Assembly: GCF_002355335.1 (NCBI RefSeq)
Contig: NZ_AP014946.1
Coordinates: forward strand, 4,417,501-4,481,500
DNA length: 64,000 bases
Origin: Variibacter gotjawalensis
GTDB lineage: Bacteria; Pseudomonadota; Alphaproteobacteria; Rhizobiales; Xanthobacteraceae
Direction: 5' to 3'
Under the pieces are notes generated by a model. That model was not told the DNA's origin and ran no database searches. It saw only the letters and a list, made by a program, of their open reading frames with translations. This document shows, piece after piece, positions 45,918 to 55,366 of this stretch; the stretch's first letter is position 1; each line of letters opens with the position of its first letter. Made by a program: the position numbers and the translations under genes.

Positions 45918-47262
45918 GAAAGCGCTTGGGGCCGCGGTGCTTGCCCTGGCGCTTGCCTCACCCGCCGCTCGCGCCGAAGAAGCCCCGACCGGCATCCCGC
46001 CTGTCTCGATCGCCACGAGCCTTCCGGCCAACGGCGACCCTTTGAACATCCGCGCGTGGCTCGCCGCGCACGGCATTACCTACGGTTCGACCTACACGAA
46101 CGAAATTCTCGGCAACGTCTCGGGCGGTTTACGCCAAGGCGGCCTCTATGCCGGCAAGCTCGAAGCATCCGTCGGCCTCGACTTCGAAAAGATCGCGGGC
46201 TGGAGCGGCCTGACCTTCTTCGGCAACGCCTTCCAGATCCACAACACGTCGGGTTTGCGCGACAAGCACTTCTTCAGCTTCATCACGATCAGCAACATCG
46301 AGGCTGCGCCGTCGACCCGGCTCTCCGAACTTTGGTTCGAGCAGAAATTCTTCGCCGACCGCGCGAGCTTTCGTTTCGGCCAACTCGCCGCAGACGCCGA
46401 ATTCTTCTTCAACGACTCCTCGAAGATGTTCATCAGCAGCGATTGGCCGACGATCCTTGGCGCCAACCTGCCGAGCGGCGGCCCCGCCTACCCGCTCGCG
46501 ACGCCGGGCGTCCGTTTCAAATACGAACACAACGCCAATTGGACCGGACTCGTCGCGCTCTACAATGGTGACCCCGGCAGCCAATTCGGCGCCAACCGCC
46601 ACGGCATCAACTTTCGCGTCAACGATCCTCCGTTGCTGATGACCGAAATTCAGCACCGGCTGAACCAGGAGAAAGACGCAACCGGCCCTGCGACGACACT
46701 CAAGCTCGGCGGCTGGCATCACTTCGGCCAATTCAAGCACATGCACTTCGACGATGCGGGCGTCTCGCTCGCGAGCCCGGTCAGCAACGGCCGCGCGCGT
46801 TTGTTCGACGGCACGAGCGGCATCTACGGCATCTTCGATCAACAGATCTATCGCCCGGCCGGCGGCGATGCGACGAGCGGCATCAGCGTGTTCAGCCGCA
46901 TCGCCGCGACATCCTCGGATCGCAACATCGTCGATCTCTTTGTCGATGGCGGCATCGTCTTCGCGGGCTTCGTTGCCAATCGTCCCGATGACCGGTTCGG
47001 CGCGTCGTTCATTTATGCACGCATGTCGGATCACGCGCGGCAGTTGGACTACGACAGGCTCGCCGGAGCGATCGGCCCCGTGCGGGATTACGAACTCACC
47101 GTCGAACTTACCTATCTCGCACAGATCAAACCGGGCTGGACCGTGCAGCCGCTCGTGCAATATGTCGCGCACCCGGGTGGCCATGTGCCGGATCCGAACG
47201 ATCCGACACGGGCAGTACGCAACGGCGTGCTGTTCGGCATGCGCTCGACGGTTATTTACTAA
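45796..47262 (+). CDS. OprB-family carbohydrate porin
   Basis: A 488-residue outer-membrane beta-barrel of the carbohydrate-selective OprB family. Marks: AWLAAHGITYGSTYTNEILG, GGLYAGKLEASVGLDFEKIA, LSELWFEQKFFADRASFRFG and QLAADAEFFFND; the protein ends on an aromatic residue (STVIY), usual for barrels. The signal peptide is LGAAVLALALASPAARA, but about 40 residues precede it, so the first ATG (45796) is doubtful. An in-frame GTG at 45841, with AAGGCGG before it, gives a more usual leader. Fur-like inverted repeats lie in this part. Confidence 0.88.
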   Translation: MRTLLRITRNKAARDVSTRLETSTKGSFWLNLANDLHLHSQKALGAAVLALALASPAARAEEAPTGIPPVSIATSLPANGDPLNIRAWLAAHGITYGSTYTNEILGNVSGGLRQGGLYAGKLEASVGLDFEKIAGWSGLTFFGNAFQIHNTSGLRDKHFFSFITISNIEAAPSTRLSELWFEQKFFADRASFRFGQLAADAEFFFNDSSKMFISSDWPTILGANLPSGGPAYPLATPGVRFKYEHNANWTGLVALYNGDPGSQFGANRHGINFRVNDPPLLMTEIQHRLNQEKDATGPATTLKLGGWHHFGQFKHMHFDDAGVSLASPVSNGRARLFDGTSGIYGIFDQQIYRPAGGDATSGISVFSRIAATSSDRNIVDLFVDGGIVFAGFVANRPDDRFGASFIYARMSDHARQLDYDRLAGAIGPVRDYELTVELTYLAQIKPGWTVQPLVQYVAHPGGHVPDPNDPTRAVRNGVLFGMRSTVIY

Positions 47263-47312
47263 GAACAACCGTCAGCATTCTAAGTTTCTGCGCAAAGCAC
47301 AGACCTTTCCGT

Positions 47313-47403
47313 CGTCATGGCCCGCTTCATGCGGGCCATCCACGTCTTGCTTTTAAATGCAGAAAAAAGTCGTGGATGGCCCGGACAAGCCGGGCCATGA
47401 CGG
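47313..47403. repeat. Palindromic repeat family B, copy 3
   Basis: Outer arms CGTCATGGCCCG and CGGGCCATGACG; inner GGGCCATCCACG and CGTGGATGGCCC. It matches the copy at 28431 in arrangement and lies between the OprB and nrdB genes. Confidence 0.85.
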
Positions 47404-47436
47404 AGCAAGGAGACGGAGCAAGGAGACGGAGCAAGG
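47398..47436. repeat. Tandem repeat, three copies of a 13-bp unit
   Basis: GACGGAGCAAGGA is repeated three times without a gap; the first copy overlaps the end of family B copy 3. It lies just past the 3' end of nrdB. Confidence 0.8.
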
Positions 47437-47457
47437 AAATGGCGCCGAGCCTAGTCG

Positions 47458-48579
47458 TCAATCCCACGCCAGCGCGCCGCCGTTCTGATACTCGATCACA
47501 CGCGTCTCGAAGAAGTTCTTCTCCTTCTTGAGATCCATCGCTTCCGACATCCACGGGAACGGATTGTCGGTCTCCGGGAACACCGCCGACAAACCGATCT
47601 GCGCCGCGCGACGGTTAGCGATGAAGTGCATGTATTGCTCGCACAGCGCCGCATTGAGCCCAAGGAACCCGCGCGGCATCGTATCGCGCCCGTAAGCGGC
47701 TTCGAGTTCGGCAGCTTCCCGGATCATCGTGCGTATCTCGTTCTGAAACGCGGCCGTCCACAGATGCGGATTCTCGATCTTGATCTGGTTGATCACGTCG
47801 ATGCCGAAATTCAGATGAATCGATTCATCGCGCAGGATGTACTGATACTGCTCCGCGATGCCGACCATCTTATTGCGCCGGCCGAGCGAGAGTATTTGTG
47901 CAAAGCCGGTATAGAACCACATGCCCTCGAAAATCACATAGAACGCGACGAGATCGCGCAGGAACGCCTGATCAGCGGCCGGCGTGCCGGTCTTGAAATC
48001 GGGATCGTCGAGATGTTGCGTGTGCTTGAGCGCCCATGCGGCTTTGTCGGTGATCGACGGCACCTCGCGATACATGTTGAACAGCTCGCCCTCGTCGAGG
48101 CCGAGACTTTCGACGATGTATTGGAACGTGTGCGTATGCACGGCCTCTTCGAACGCCTGCCGCAGCAGATACTGCCGGCATTCCGGATTGGTGAGGTGTC
48201 GATAGATCGCAAGCACGATGTTGTTCGCGACAAGACTCTCGGACGCAGCGAAGAAACCGAGGTTGCGCTTGATCGAGCGTCGCTCGTCGTCGGTCAGACC
48301 ATCGCGCGACTTCCACAGCGCGATGTCGGCCTGCATCGATACTTCGGTCGGCATCCAGTGATTGTTGCAGCCCGCGAGATACTTCTCCCACGCCCATTTG
48401 TATTTCAGCGGCAACAGTTGATTGACGTCGGCGCGGCAGTTGATCATGCGCTTGTCGTCGATCGAGACGCGCGCCCCCGCGCGGTCGATCGTGCCGAGTC
48501 CGGTGGCATCGCCCGCCGGCATATCGGGCGGCGGCACGATCACGGCGGCTTCTGTTTTGGTGTCGGACCAGTCGAGCAT
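47458..48579 (-). CDS. nrdB: Class I ribonucleotide reductase, beta (radical) subunit
   Basis: A 373-residue R2 protein, which holds the dimetal/tyrosyl radical cofactor for dNTP synthesis. Helices with the metal ligands are visible: [15 protein letters not shown] (Glu), [13 protein letters not shown] (Glu-x2-His), and [16 protein letters not shown]-like [14 protein letters not shown] (Glu-x2-His). The N-terminus MLDWSD is normal for this group. It follows nrdA by 215 bp with a family A repeat between, and belongs to the same B12-controlled unit unless that repeat interrupts it. Confidence 0.94.
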   Translation of the reverse strand: MLDWSDTKTEAAVIVPPPDMPAGDATGLGTIDRAGARVSIDDKRMINCRADVNQLLPLKYKWAWEKYLAGCNNHWMPTEVSMQADIALWKSRDGLTDDERRSIKRNLGFFAASESLVANNIVLAIYRHLTNPECRQYLLRQAFEEAVHTHTFQYIVESLGLDEGELFNMYREVPSITDKAAWALKHTQHLDDPDFKTGTPAADQAFLRDLVAFYVIFEGMWFYTGFAQILSLGRRNKMVGIAEQYQYILRDESIHLNFGIDVINQIKIENPHLWTAAFQNEIRTMIREAAELEAAYGRDTMPRGFLGLNAALCEQYMHFIANRRAAQIGLSAVFPETDNPFPWMSEAMDLKKEKNFFETRVIEYQNGGALAWD

Positions 48580-48631
48580 TTGAGATTCCTAGAAGAGAGA
48601 ATTTGCGTTGAGCGCCATCCCGCACTCTGCG

Positions 48632-48765
48632 GTCATCCCGGCCGAGCGAAGCTCGCGCAGCGAGCTGCTCGCGAGAGCCGGGACCCACGTATCCCTGCGA
48701 TCGCTGGGGCTACATGGTTCCCGGATAGCCTTGCTTGCTACGCAAGCAGCGGCTTCCGGGATGAC
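48632..48765. repeat. Palindromic repeat family A, copy 7
   Basis: Full element between nrdA and nrdB: GTCATCCCGGCCGAGCG...GAGCCGGGACCCACGTATCCCTGC...GGCTACATGGTTCCCGGATA...GGCTTCCGGGATGAC. It is the only copy outside the 9.5-20 kb part of the window. Confidence 0.85.
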
Positions 48766-48793
48766 AGCTGTGGTTTGCGGCGCCGTTGTTGAC

Positions 48794-51676
48794 TTATTGG
48801 CAGGCTTCACAAGTGGGGTCGTTGATCGAGCACGCATTCGGCGCTTCGACACCGTTCTGCAGCGGTGCGTCGGAGAGCGCCGGCGCCGCGACCGCAACAG
48901 CGGACACGCCATTCAGCTTGCCGTCCGTTTTCTTCACGGTCGATTTCTCGACATGCGTCGCCGCGAGCGCGCGCAGGTAGTACGTCGTCTTCAACCCAAG
49001 CCGCCACGCCTGCCGATAGGCTTCGTCGAGCTTCCGGCCGGACGGTTGCGCGATGTAGAGATTGAGCGACTGTCCTTGATCGATCCACTTCTGCCGCCGT
49101 GCCGCAGCACGAATGAGCCAGCTCGTCTCGATCTCAAACGACGTCGCATACAGCGCCTTCACGTCCGCCGGAATCCGATCGATGGCGGCGAGCTTGCCGT
49201 CGTAGTATTTGAGATCCGAAACCATGACCTCGTCCCACAGCCCGCGCTCTTTGAGATCGCGCACCAGCGACGCATTCACCACGGTAAAATCGCCCGACAT
49301 ATTCGCCTTGACGTAGAGCTGGCTGTAGCTCGGCTCGATCGACTGCGAGACGCCGACGATGTTGGAGATCGTCGCCGTCGGCGCGATCGCCATGCAGTTC
49401 GAATTGCGCATGCCGGTCGTGACAACACGCCGGCGCAGCTTCTCCCAATCCATCGTCATTGCGGTGTCGAGCTCGACATCGCCGTCGCGCGCTTCGCTCA
49501 AGATCGCGAGCGAGTCGATCGGCAGAATGCCGCGCGACCAGAGCGAACCGTCGAAGCTCGGATAGCGACCGCGCTCTGCCGCAAGATCGACCGAAGCCGA
49601 GATCGCGTAATAGCTCACCGCCTCCATCGATGTATCGGCGAATGTCACGGCCTCCTCGGAAACCGTAGGCAAGCGCAACTTTTCCAGCGCATCCTGGAAA
49701 CCCATGATGCCGAGCCCCACGGGCCGATGCCGCAAGTTGGAACGCCGCGCTTCCGGGATTGTGTAAAAGTTGATGTCGACGACATTGTCGAGCATCCGCA
49801 TCGCGGTCTTCACGGTGCGTGCGAGCCGTGCCTGATCGAGGCCGTCGCGCGTCACATGTGCCGCGAGGTTGACGGAGCCGAGATTGCATACGGCGACTTC
49901 GTCCGCCGACGTGTTGAGCGTGATCTCGGTGCAGAGGTTCGACGAATGCACGACGCCGGCATGCTGCTGCGGCGAGCGCAGATTGCATGCATCCTTGAAG
50001 GTGATCCACGGATGCCCGGTCTCGAACAGCATCGTCAGCATCTTGCGCCAGAGATCGACCGCAGCAACGCGGCGGAACACCTTCATCTCGCCGCGGTCCG
50101 CCTTGGCCTCGTAAGCTTCGTAAGCGGTGCGGAAGTCCTTGCCGTAGAGGTCATGCAGCTCCGGCGTTTCGTCCGGCGAGAACAGCGTCCACTGCCCTCT
50201 CGCCTCGACGCGCTGCATGAACAGATCCGGAATCCAGTTCGCGGTGTTCATGTCGTGCGTGCGGCGGCGGTCGTCGCCGGTGTTCTTGCGCAGATCGAGG
50301 AACTCCTCGATGTCGATGTGCCACGTCTCGAGATAGGCGCACACCGCGCCCTTGCGCTTGCCGCCCTGATTGACAGCAATCGCCGTGTCATTGGCGACCT
50401 TGAGGAACGGAACGATGCCTTGGCTCTCGCCGTTCGTGCCTTTGATGTGAGCGCCGAGACCGCGCACGGCCGTCCAGTCGTTGCCGAGGCCACCGGAATA
50501 TTTCGCCAGCAGCGCATTGTCCTTGATGGATTTGAAGATGCTGTCGAGATCGTCCGGCACCGTCGTCAAGAAGCACGACGAGAGTTGCGGCCGCTGCGTG
50601 CCCGAATTGAACAGCGTCGGCGTCGACGCCATGAAGTCGAACGACGAGATGAGATCGTAAAACTCGATCGCGCGCGCCTCGCGGTCGATCTCGCGCAGCG
50701 CAAGTCCCATCGAGACGCGCATGAAAAACGCCTGCGGCAACTCGAAGCGATGGCCGCGCACATGCAGGAAGTAGCGATCGTACAGCGTTTGGAAGCCGAG
50801 ATAGTCGAACTGAAGATCGCGCTCGGGCTTCAGTGCGGCCGCGAGCCGTGGAAGATCGAAACGCGCGAGTTCCGGATCGAGCAAGTCGCTCGCGATGCCG
50901 GTCTTCACATAGCCGAGGAAATAATCCGGATAGCGCGCCGCCATTTCGGCTTGCGTCGCCTGCTCGGGCGTGCCCGACACGAAACTTAAAGCTTCGCGGC
51001 GCAACTTATCGAGCAGCAAACGCGCGCTCACCTTCGCGTAGTTCGGTTCGGTCTCGATCAGCGTGCGCGCCGCGAGGATCGGCGCCTGCGCGAGTTCGTC
51101 GAGCGTGATGCCGTCGTAGAGATTGCGGTGCGCTTCGGTCAGCACGGCTTCGATCGAAACGCCGTCGAGCCCCGCGCAGGCTTCCGCCACGATCGCGGAA
51201 AGCCGAGCGCTGTCGAGCGGCACCTTGCGGCCGTCGTCCAACGTCATCGCCATCGTCGGCGCAGACACGACGGGTTGCGTGGCCGCGGCTGCGCGCTCCG
51301 CCGCACGCTTCTCGCGATAAAGAACGTAAGCGCGCGCGACCTTGTGATGCTCGCTGCGCATCAGCGCGAGCTCGACCTGATCCTGCACGTCTTCGATATG
51401 GAACGTGCGGCCCACGTCCGAGCGGCGAGTCAGATTCGCGACGACCTGCGCGGTCAGTTCGGCGACGCTGTCGTGGATACGCCGCGATGCGGCGGCCGCC
51501 GAACCTTCGACCGCGAGAAACGCCTTGGTCAGTGCGACCGCGATCTTGCCAGCGTCAAAGGACGTTACGGCGCCGTTGCGGCGGATGAGTTGATAGCCGG
51601 GCGCCGCCGCTTTTTCGGCGCTCGTCGAAACTTGAAACGGCACGGCCGCTTCGTTGACTTCAGTGATGAGAGACAT
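48794..51676 (-). CDS. nrdA: Class I ribonucleotide reductase, alpha (catalytic) subunit
   Basis: A 960-residue R1 protein that reduces ribonucleoside diphosphates. The N-terminal ATP-cone (GYQLIRRNGAVTSFDAGKIA) is followed by a second ATP-cone-like part (LDDGRKVPLDSARLSAIVAE), so allosteric control may be elaborate. Catalytic segments: SCFLTTVPDDLDSIF, GGLGNDWTAVRGLGAHIKGT, NLCTEITLNTSADEVAVCNL. The C-terminal CEACQ carries the redox cysteines. ATG 51676 follows the riboswitch leader; the longer frame lies inside the riboswitch and is wrong. It precedes nrdB on the same strand. Confidence 0.95.
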   Translation of the reverse strand: MSLITEVNEAAVPFQVSTSAEKAAAPGYQLIRRNGAVTSFDAGKIAVALTKAFLAVEGSAAAASRRIHDSVAELTAQVVANLTRRSDVGRTFHIEDVQDQVELALMRSEHHKVARAYVLYREKRAAERAAAATQPVVSAPTMAMTLDDGRKVPLDSARLSAIVAEACAGLDGVSIEAVLTEAHRNLYDGITLDELAQAPILAARTLIETEPNYAKVSARLLLDKLRREALSFVSGTPEQATQAEMAARYPDYFLGYVKTGIASDLLDPELARFDLPRLAAALKPERDLQFDYLGFQTLYDRYFLHVRGHRFELPQAFFMRVSMGLALREIDREARAIEFYDLISSFDFMASTPTLFNSGTQRPQLSSCFLTTVPDDLDSIFKSIKDNALLAKYSGGLGNDWTAVRGLGAHIKGTNGESQGIVPFLKVANDTAIAVNQGGKRKGAVCAYLETWHIDIEEFLDLRKNTGDDRRRTHDMNTANWIPDLFMQRVEARGQWTLFSPDETPELHDLYGKDFRTAYEAYEAKADRGEMKVFRRVAAVDLWRKMLTMLFETGHPWITFKDACNLRSPQQHAGVVHSSNLCTEITLNTSADEVAVCNLGSVNLAAHVTRDGLDQARLARTVKTAMRMLDNVVDINFYTIPEARRSNLRHRPVGLGIMGFQDALEKLRLPTVSEEAVTFADTSMEAVSYYAISASVDLAAERGRYPSFDGSLWSRGILPIDSLAILSEARDGDVELDTAMTMDWEKLRRRVVTTGMRNSNCMAIAPTATISNIVGVSQSIEPSYSQLYVKANMSGDFTVVNASLVRDLKERGLWDEVMVSDLKYYDGKLAAIDRIPADVKALYATSFEIETSWLIRAAARRQKWIDQGQSLNLYIAQPSGRKLDEAYRQAWRLGLKTTYYLRALAATHVEKSTVKKTDGKLNGVSAVAVAAPALSDAPLQNGVEAPNACSINDPTCEACQ

Positions 51677-51794
51677 TTTGGCCCCAACAGTTTTTTGGGG
51701 GCAAAGGCCTGAGGGGACGCGCGTCCCGAACCCGAGCGGTAGACGCCGCACGAAATCGCAACCGCACCACCGGGACACCCCGCCCGTGGACGAA

Positions 51795-51975
51795 CACTGT
51801 CGCGGCAGGTCTCCTGGCTCGCGGGTCATCGCGGCTGTCCAGTCTTCCCAAAGCCAAAGGCCTCAGTGACGCGAGCTTTCGCTCTAACGGACAGTCTCGC
51901 TCGCCGCTTACAGTTGCGGGGGCAGCGCCGGCCTGGGTGCGAACACCGCACCGGCTTCCCTCTTAGCTCTCGATC
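51795..51975 (-). ncRNA. Cobalamin (B12) riboswitch upstream of nrdA
   Basis: On the minus strand the leader has all the conserved blocks in order: GAGGGAAGCCGGTG near the 5' end; GCTGCCCCCGCAACTGTAAGC, the B12 box, in the middle; CACTG and TGGGAAGACTGG; and GCGAGCCAGGAGACCTGCCG at the 3' end. It lies about 120 bp before the nrdA ATG. Cobalamin riboswitches normally turn genes off when B12 is plentiful, here the B12-independent reductase. Confidence 0.93.
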
Positions 51976-52004
51976 TTGCGATCAAGAGACCATCGACAAC
52001 TACA

Positions 52005-52033
52005 TATAGGGGCGAAGGGTTGATTCGTGTCAA
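52005..52033 (-). promoter_or_regulatory. Sigma-70-type promoter of the nrdAB riboswitch leader
   Basis: On the minus strand: -35 TTGACA (52028-52033), a 17-bp spacer, -10 CTATAT (52005-52010). Start of the transcript would be near 51998, some 25 bp before the riboswitch begins. Found by eye only. Confidence 0.6.
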
Positions 52034-52070
52034 CGCAAACGTGCACCGGACCCAAAACTTCACCCGCAAT

Positions 52071-52484
52071 TCACAGCGCCATCTGCGTGAAGCCGAGCGC
52101 GAAGAGAATGTACCGGGCGGCTTTGCCGATCGTGACGAGAATCAGGAACGGCCAGAACCTCACGCGTAGCGCGCCGGCGATCACCGTGAGCGGATCGCCG
52201 ATGATCGGCACCCATGAAAACAGCAACGACCACAAACCGTAGCGATTGAACATCGCTTCGGCGCGCGCGTATTGCGCCGCACTCAACGGAAACCATTTGC
52301 GGTCGCGAAAGTGGACGATGCCGCGTCCGATCAACCAGTTGACGATCGCGCCCGCGACATTACCGACCGTCGCAACTGCAACAAGCGCCCACACTTCATT
52401 CGGTCGCGCCGAGATCGCAGCGGCGAGCACAAGCTCAGACGACAGCGGGAGAATCGTTGCCGATAAAAACGCGCTGAGCAGCAA
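52071..52484 (-). CDS. YqaA-family inner-membrane protein (VTT/DedA-like)
   Basis: A membrane protein of at least 137 residues with a VTT-like fold. Marks: SAFLSATILPLSSELVLAAA, GNVAGAIVNWLIGRGI, FNRYGLWSLLFSWVPIIGDPLTVIAGALR. E. coli YqaA begins about nine residues before the matching SAFLSATLLP block; here the extra stretch LTVFSIYAG is open upstream but starts with CTG at 52511. TTG 52484 is the first standard start. So the true start could be the CTG, which has GAGGCG before it. DedA-like proteins move lipid carriers, but YqaA's role is unknown. Confidence 0.82.
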   Translation of the reverse strand: MLLSAFLSATILPLSSELVLAAAISARPNEVWALVAVATVGNVAGAIVNWLIGRGIVHFRDRKWFPLSAAQYARAEAMFNRYGLWSLLFSWVPIIGDPLTVIAGALRVRFWPFLILVTIGKAARYILFALGFTQMAL

Positions 52485-52655
52485 GCCAGCGTAGATCGAG
52501 AAGACAGTCAGACGCGCCTCGCGGGTATTGGAATCGGGTGCTGTTTCATTCGGACACAGCGCCTCGTTGCTTTTACGTCACGGTGCACAGGATCGTTAAC
52601 GAATTATTAGCTATACGCTTGCCCAGGCGTGCGTTGGTGAGATTGAATTCGATTC

Positions 52656-53165
52656 ATGAGCACCGTCATCACCGAGGTCCGCCGCGCTAAAACTTGTGAT
52701 GCTGCCGCCCTCGCCGAGATTCACGACGAGACGTGGCGCAACACATATCGCGGCATCATTCCTGGCAGCGAACTCGAGAAGCTGATCAGCCGCCGTGGCC
52801 CGGCGTGGTGGCAGAGCGCGGTGCGCAAGGGCAGCCGAATCTCTCTTTTGGTGTTCGGCGAACAGCTTGCCGGTTACGCGAATTACGGGCGCAACCGCGC
52901 GCGCAGCCTCTCGTATGAGGGCGAGATCTACGAACTCTACTTGCGTCCGGAATTTCAAGGGCTTGGCTTCGGCCGCCGCCTCTTCAGCGCCGCCCGCCGC
53001 GACCTGCAGGCGAGCGGAATGAAGAACTGCGTCGTCTGGGCTCTGTCCGACAACGACAACGCGATCGAGTTCTACCGCGCCCTCGGCGGCCGCGCGATTG
53101 CCCGCTCGTCTGAGACATTCGGCGATAAGTCCTTGGACAAGATGGCGTTCGGCTGGAACGGCTGA
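52656..53165 (+). CDS. GNAT family N-acetyltransferase
   Basis: A 169-residue GCN5-related acetyltransferase. Its acetyl-CoA motif A is LYLRPEFQGLGFGRRLFSAA (Q-x2-G-x-G), followed by VWALSDNDNAIEFYRALGG, typical of motif B. Near the N-terminus AALAEIHDETWRNTYRGIIP resembles the phosphinothricin/aminoglycoside acetyltransferase-like group. The substrate cannot be deduced. It is convergent with the exported protein gene, 1 bp apart. Confidence 0.88.
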   Translation: MSTVITEVRRAKTCDAAALAEIHDETWRNTYRGIIPGSELEKLISRRGPAWWQSAVRKGSRISLLVFGEQLAGYANYGRNRARSLSYEGEIYELYLRPEFQGLGFGRRLFSAARRDLQASGMKNCVVWALSDNDNAIEFYRALGGRAIARSSETFGDKSLDKMAFGWNG

Positions 53166-53166
53166 G

Positions 53167-53757
53167 TTAGACTTCGCCGTCCGGCAGCGGCACGTTGCCC
53201 TTCTTGCCGACGACCACCCGCTTATCCACGCCGCACTTGAAATCGCGAGCCTTTTCGTCCGCGAGCTTACGCGCGAGTTCGTTCGCGTCCGGGTTAGCCA
53301 CCGCATCCACATAGCCGACATGGCAGACGCCATCCGGCCCGACCTTCGTCACGACGAGAATGCGCCCGGTTGCCGTGATCGGCCCGGTCGCGTTTTCCTG
53401 ATCCTTCTCGGAGATCGCATTCCAACGCAGGATCGTCGCAAATGGCTTGGTCTTGCCGGCCGCCGTCTTCTCGACGCGCCACTCGACCGTGCCCTCGTAA
53501 GCGTTGTTGAAGCCCGGCAGTGACTGCGAGCGTGCCCGGTCATGTTTGCCGGTCTTGCCATAGCTGATCTGCATGCGCTGATCGCCGACCGTGACGCGCA
53601 CGGCGTTGCCGTCGTGGCCGGCACATACCCAACCGCTTTTCTGCTTCTTGCAGGTCTTGGTGTCGAATTTCGTATAGACGCTTTCGACCGCTTGGCCGAT
53701 CGCGAAGCTTGATGCGGCCGTCAAAGCCAGAAGGCCGAGAGCGAGGGTACGCAGCAT
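53167..53757 (-). CDS. Exported hypothetical protein
   Basis: A 196-residue protein with a signal peptide at about 1-21 (ending FAIGQA). Four or more cysteines (TCKKQKSGWVCAG, GVCHVGY, FKCGVD) suggest disulfides in the periplasm. The middle part, RWRVEKTAAGKTKPFATILRW-like VEWRVEKTAAGK, and VGPDGVCHVGYVDAVANPDA are repeated landmarks in Hyphomicrobiales homologues by memory, but I cannot name a domain. It lies between GNAT and folD. Confidence 0.7.
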   Translation of the reverse strand: MLRTLALGLLALTAASSFAIGQAVESVYTKFDTKTCKKQKSGWVCAGHDGNAVRVTVGDQRMQISYGKTGKHDRARSQSLPGFNNAYEGTVEWRVEKTAAGKTKPFATILRWNAISEKDQENATGPITATGRILVVTKVGPDGVCHVGYVDAVANPDANELARKLADEKARDFKCGVDKRVVVGKKGNVPLPDGEV

Positions 53758-53822
53758 TGCAGTATCTCCTTCGTCCGGCCCGACGGCCTTGTGGAAATCC
53801 TCTGTGGCTTTTACGCGGCCGG

Positions 53823-54707
53823 CTAAACCATCGGCTCAGGCAGTCCCGCCCGCGCCCGCGCCGCGATCAGCGTATTGAGCAGAAGGCACGCGATCGTCAT
53901 CGGGCCGACACCACCGGGCACCGGCGTGATCGCGCCTGCGACTTTCTCGGCTTCCGCATAAGCGACGTCGCCGATAAGGCGCGACTTGCCGTCTGGCAGA
54001 GCAAGCCGGTTGATTCCGACGTCAACGACCGTCGCACCAGGCTTCACCCAATCGCCGCGCACCATCTCGGGCCGTCCGACTGCGGCGAACAGCAGGTCGG
54101 CGCGGCGGCAAACGTCCGCGAGGTCTTTCGTCTTCGAATGCGCAATCGTCACCGTCGCATCTTCGGCGAGCAGGAGCTGCGCCAGCGGCTTGCCGACGAT
54201 GGCCGAACGGCCGACCACGACCGCGTCGAGACCCGCCAGCGTGCCGCGCACACCCTTCGCCAGAATCACGCAGCCACGCGGCGTGCATGGCACCAGTTTC
54301 GCGGTCCCGGCCGACAGCCGACCGGCATTCACCGGGTGCAATCCGTCGACATCCTTGCCAGGATCGATCGCGTTGATCACGCGGTCGGCGCTGATGTGCT
54401 TCGGCAGCGGAAGCTGCACCAAAATGCCATTCACCTGCGGATCAGCGTTCAATCGCGCAATGATAGCCAGCAGATCGTCCTCGCTGACATCGCCCGGCAA
54501 ACGGTGATCGAACGATCGCATGCCGGCCGCCGCCGTGCGCTTGATCTTGCTGCGGACGTAAACCGTCGAAGCCGGATCGTCGCCGACCAGCACGACCGCC
54601 AGCCCCGGCTGCACGCCGTGGTCACGAATAAGGCGCGCGACGTCGTCCGTCACGCGCCCGATAAGAGCTTCGGCCGCAGCCTTTCCGTCAATTCGCTGTG
54701 CAGTCAT
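53823..54707 (-). CDS. folD: Methylenetetrahydrofolate dehydrogenase/cyclohydrolase
   Basis: A 294-residue bifunctional folate enzyme, converting 5,10-methylene-THF to 10-formyl-THF. Marks: [20 protein letters not shown], with the catalytic Lys; [17 protein letters not shown]; and the NADP-binding [20 protein letters not shown], then [13 protein letters not shown]. Length is normal. The YggT gene is just upstream, with 3 bp between them, so they are probably co-transcribed, as is common in alphaproteobacteria. Confidence 0.96.
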   Translation of the reverse strand: MTAQRIDGKAAAEALIGRVTDDVARLIRDHGVQPGLAVVLVGDDPASTVYVRSKIKRTAAAGMRSFDHRLPGDVSEDDLLAIIARLNADPQVNGILVQLPLPKHISADRVINAIDPGKDVDGLHPVNAGRLSAGTAKLVPCTPRGCVILAKGVRGTLAGLDAVVVGRSAIVGKPLAQLLLAEDATVTIAHSKTKDLADVCRRADLLFAAVGRPEMVRGDWVKPGATVVDVGINRLALPDGKSRLIGDVAYAEAEKVAGAITPVPGGVGPMTIACLLLNTLIAARARAGLPEPMV

Positions 54708-54710
54708 TCT

Positions 54711-55001
54711 CTAAAAGACGTTCGGGTAGATGTAGTAGATGATGAGCCGCTCGAGCAGAATGATGAGCAGGATCAACACCACCGGCGAGAGGTCGAGCCC
54801 ACTCATGTTCGGCAGGCGGCGGCGGATCGGCGCCAGCAGCGGCTCGGTGATGCGGTAGAGGAACTCGCCGATCGTGGCGACGAACTGGTTGCGCACATTG
54901 ACGACATTGAACGCGATCAGCCATGACAAAACGGCCGACGCGATCAGCAGATAAATGTACAGCTGCAAGACGATAAGGACGATATCCAGAATGGCCTTCA
55001 T
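54711..55001 (-). CDS. YggT-family inner-membrane protein
   Basis: A 96-residue protein with two hydrophobic segments (MKAILDIVLIVLQLYIYLLI and SPVVLILLIILLERLIIYYI). The YggT core FLYRITEPLLAPIRRRLPNM is exact for the family. Function is not well known; involvement in osmotic or division-related processes has been proposed. ATG 55001 gives the family N-terminus. It precedes folD. Confidence 0.93.
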   Translation of the reverse strand: MKAILDIVLIVLQLYIYLLIASAVLSWLIAFNVVNVRNQFVATIGEFLYRITEPLLAPIRRRLPNMSGLDLSPVVLILLIILLERLIIYYIYPNVF

Positions 55002-55236
55002 GGGGTCCTTCGGATGGCAAATGGCGGCGCGGATGCGCCGCCGGAAAGGTGCGCGGAGGTTTAGCGGCACCGGCCGCCCGGGACAAGTCGATAAGCCGGT
55101 ATCGCGCTGATCAGAACGCCGTGAAAGCCGCAAATCCGGGCCTCGCCGCCGGCCCTTGCCAACTTGACAGGCCGCGGACCCCCGCCATAAATGCCCGCGT
55201 TTCCTGGCAGGCCCCGTCCTTGCGGCGGCGGCGGAC

Positions 55237-55312
<76 letters not shown>

Positions 55313-55366
55313 GGGCTTCTCGTATCAAAAAATATTTCCCTTGTGATCAGCTTAGATAGGCCGCGT

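Noticed and set aside
48608-50989. A 793-residue open frame on the plus strand over nrdA
   Set aside because: Shadow of nrdA; arginine-rich composition, no ribosome site, begins in a repeat.
51677-51829. N-terminal extension of NrdA to 51829
   Set aside because: The extra frame overlaps the end of the riboswitch and its leader; the family N-terminus begins at 51676.
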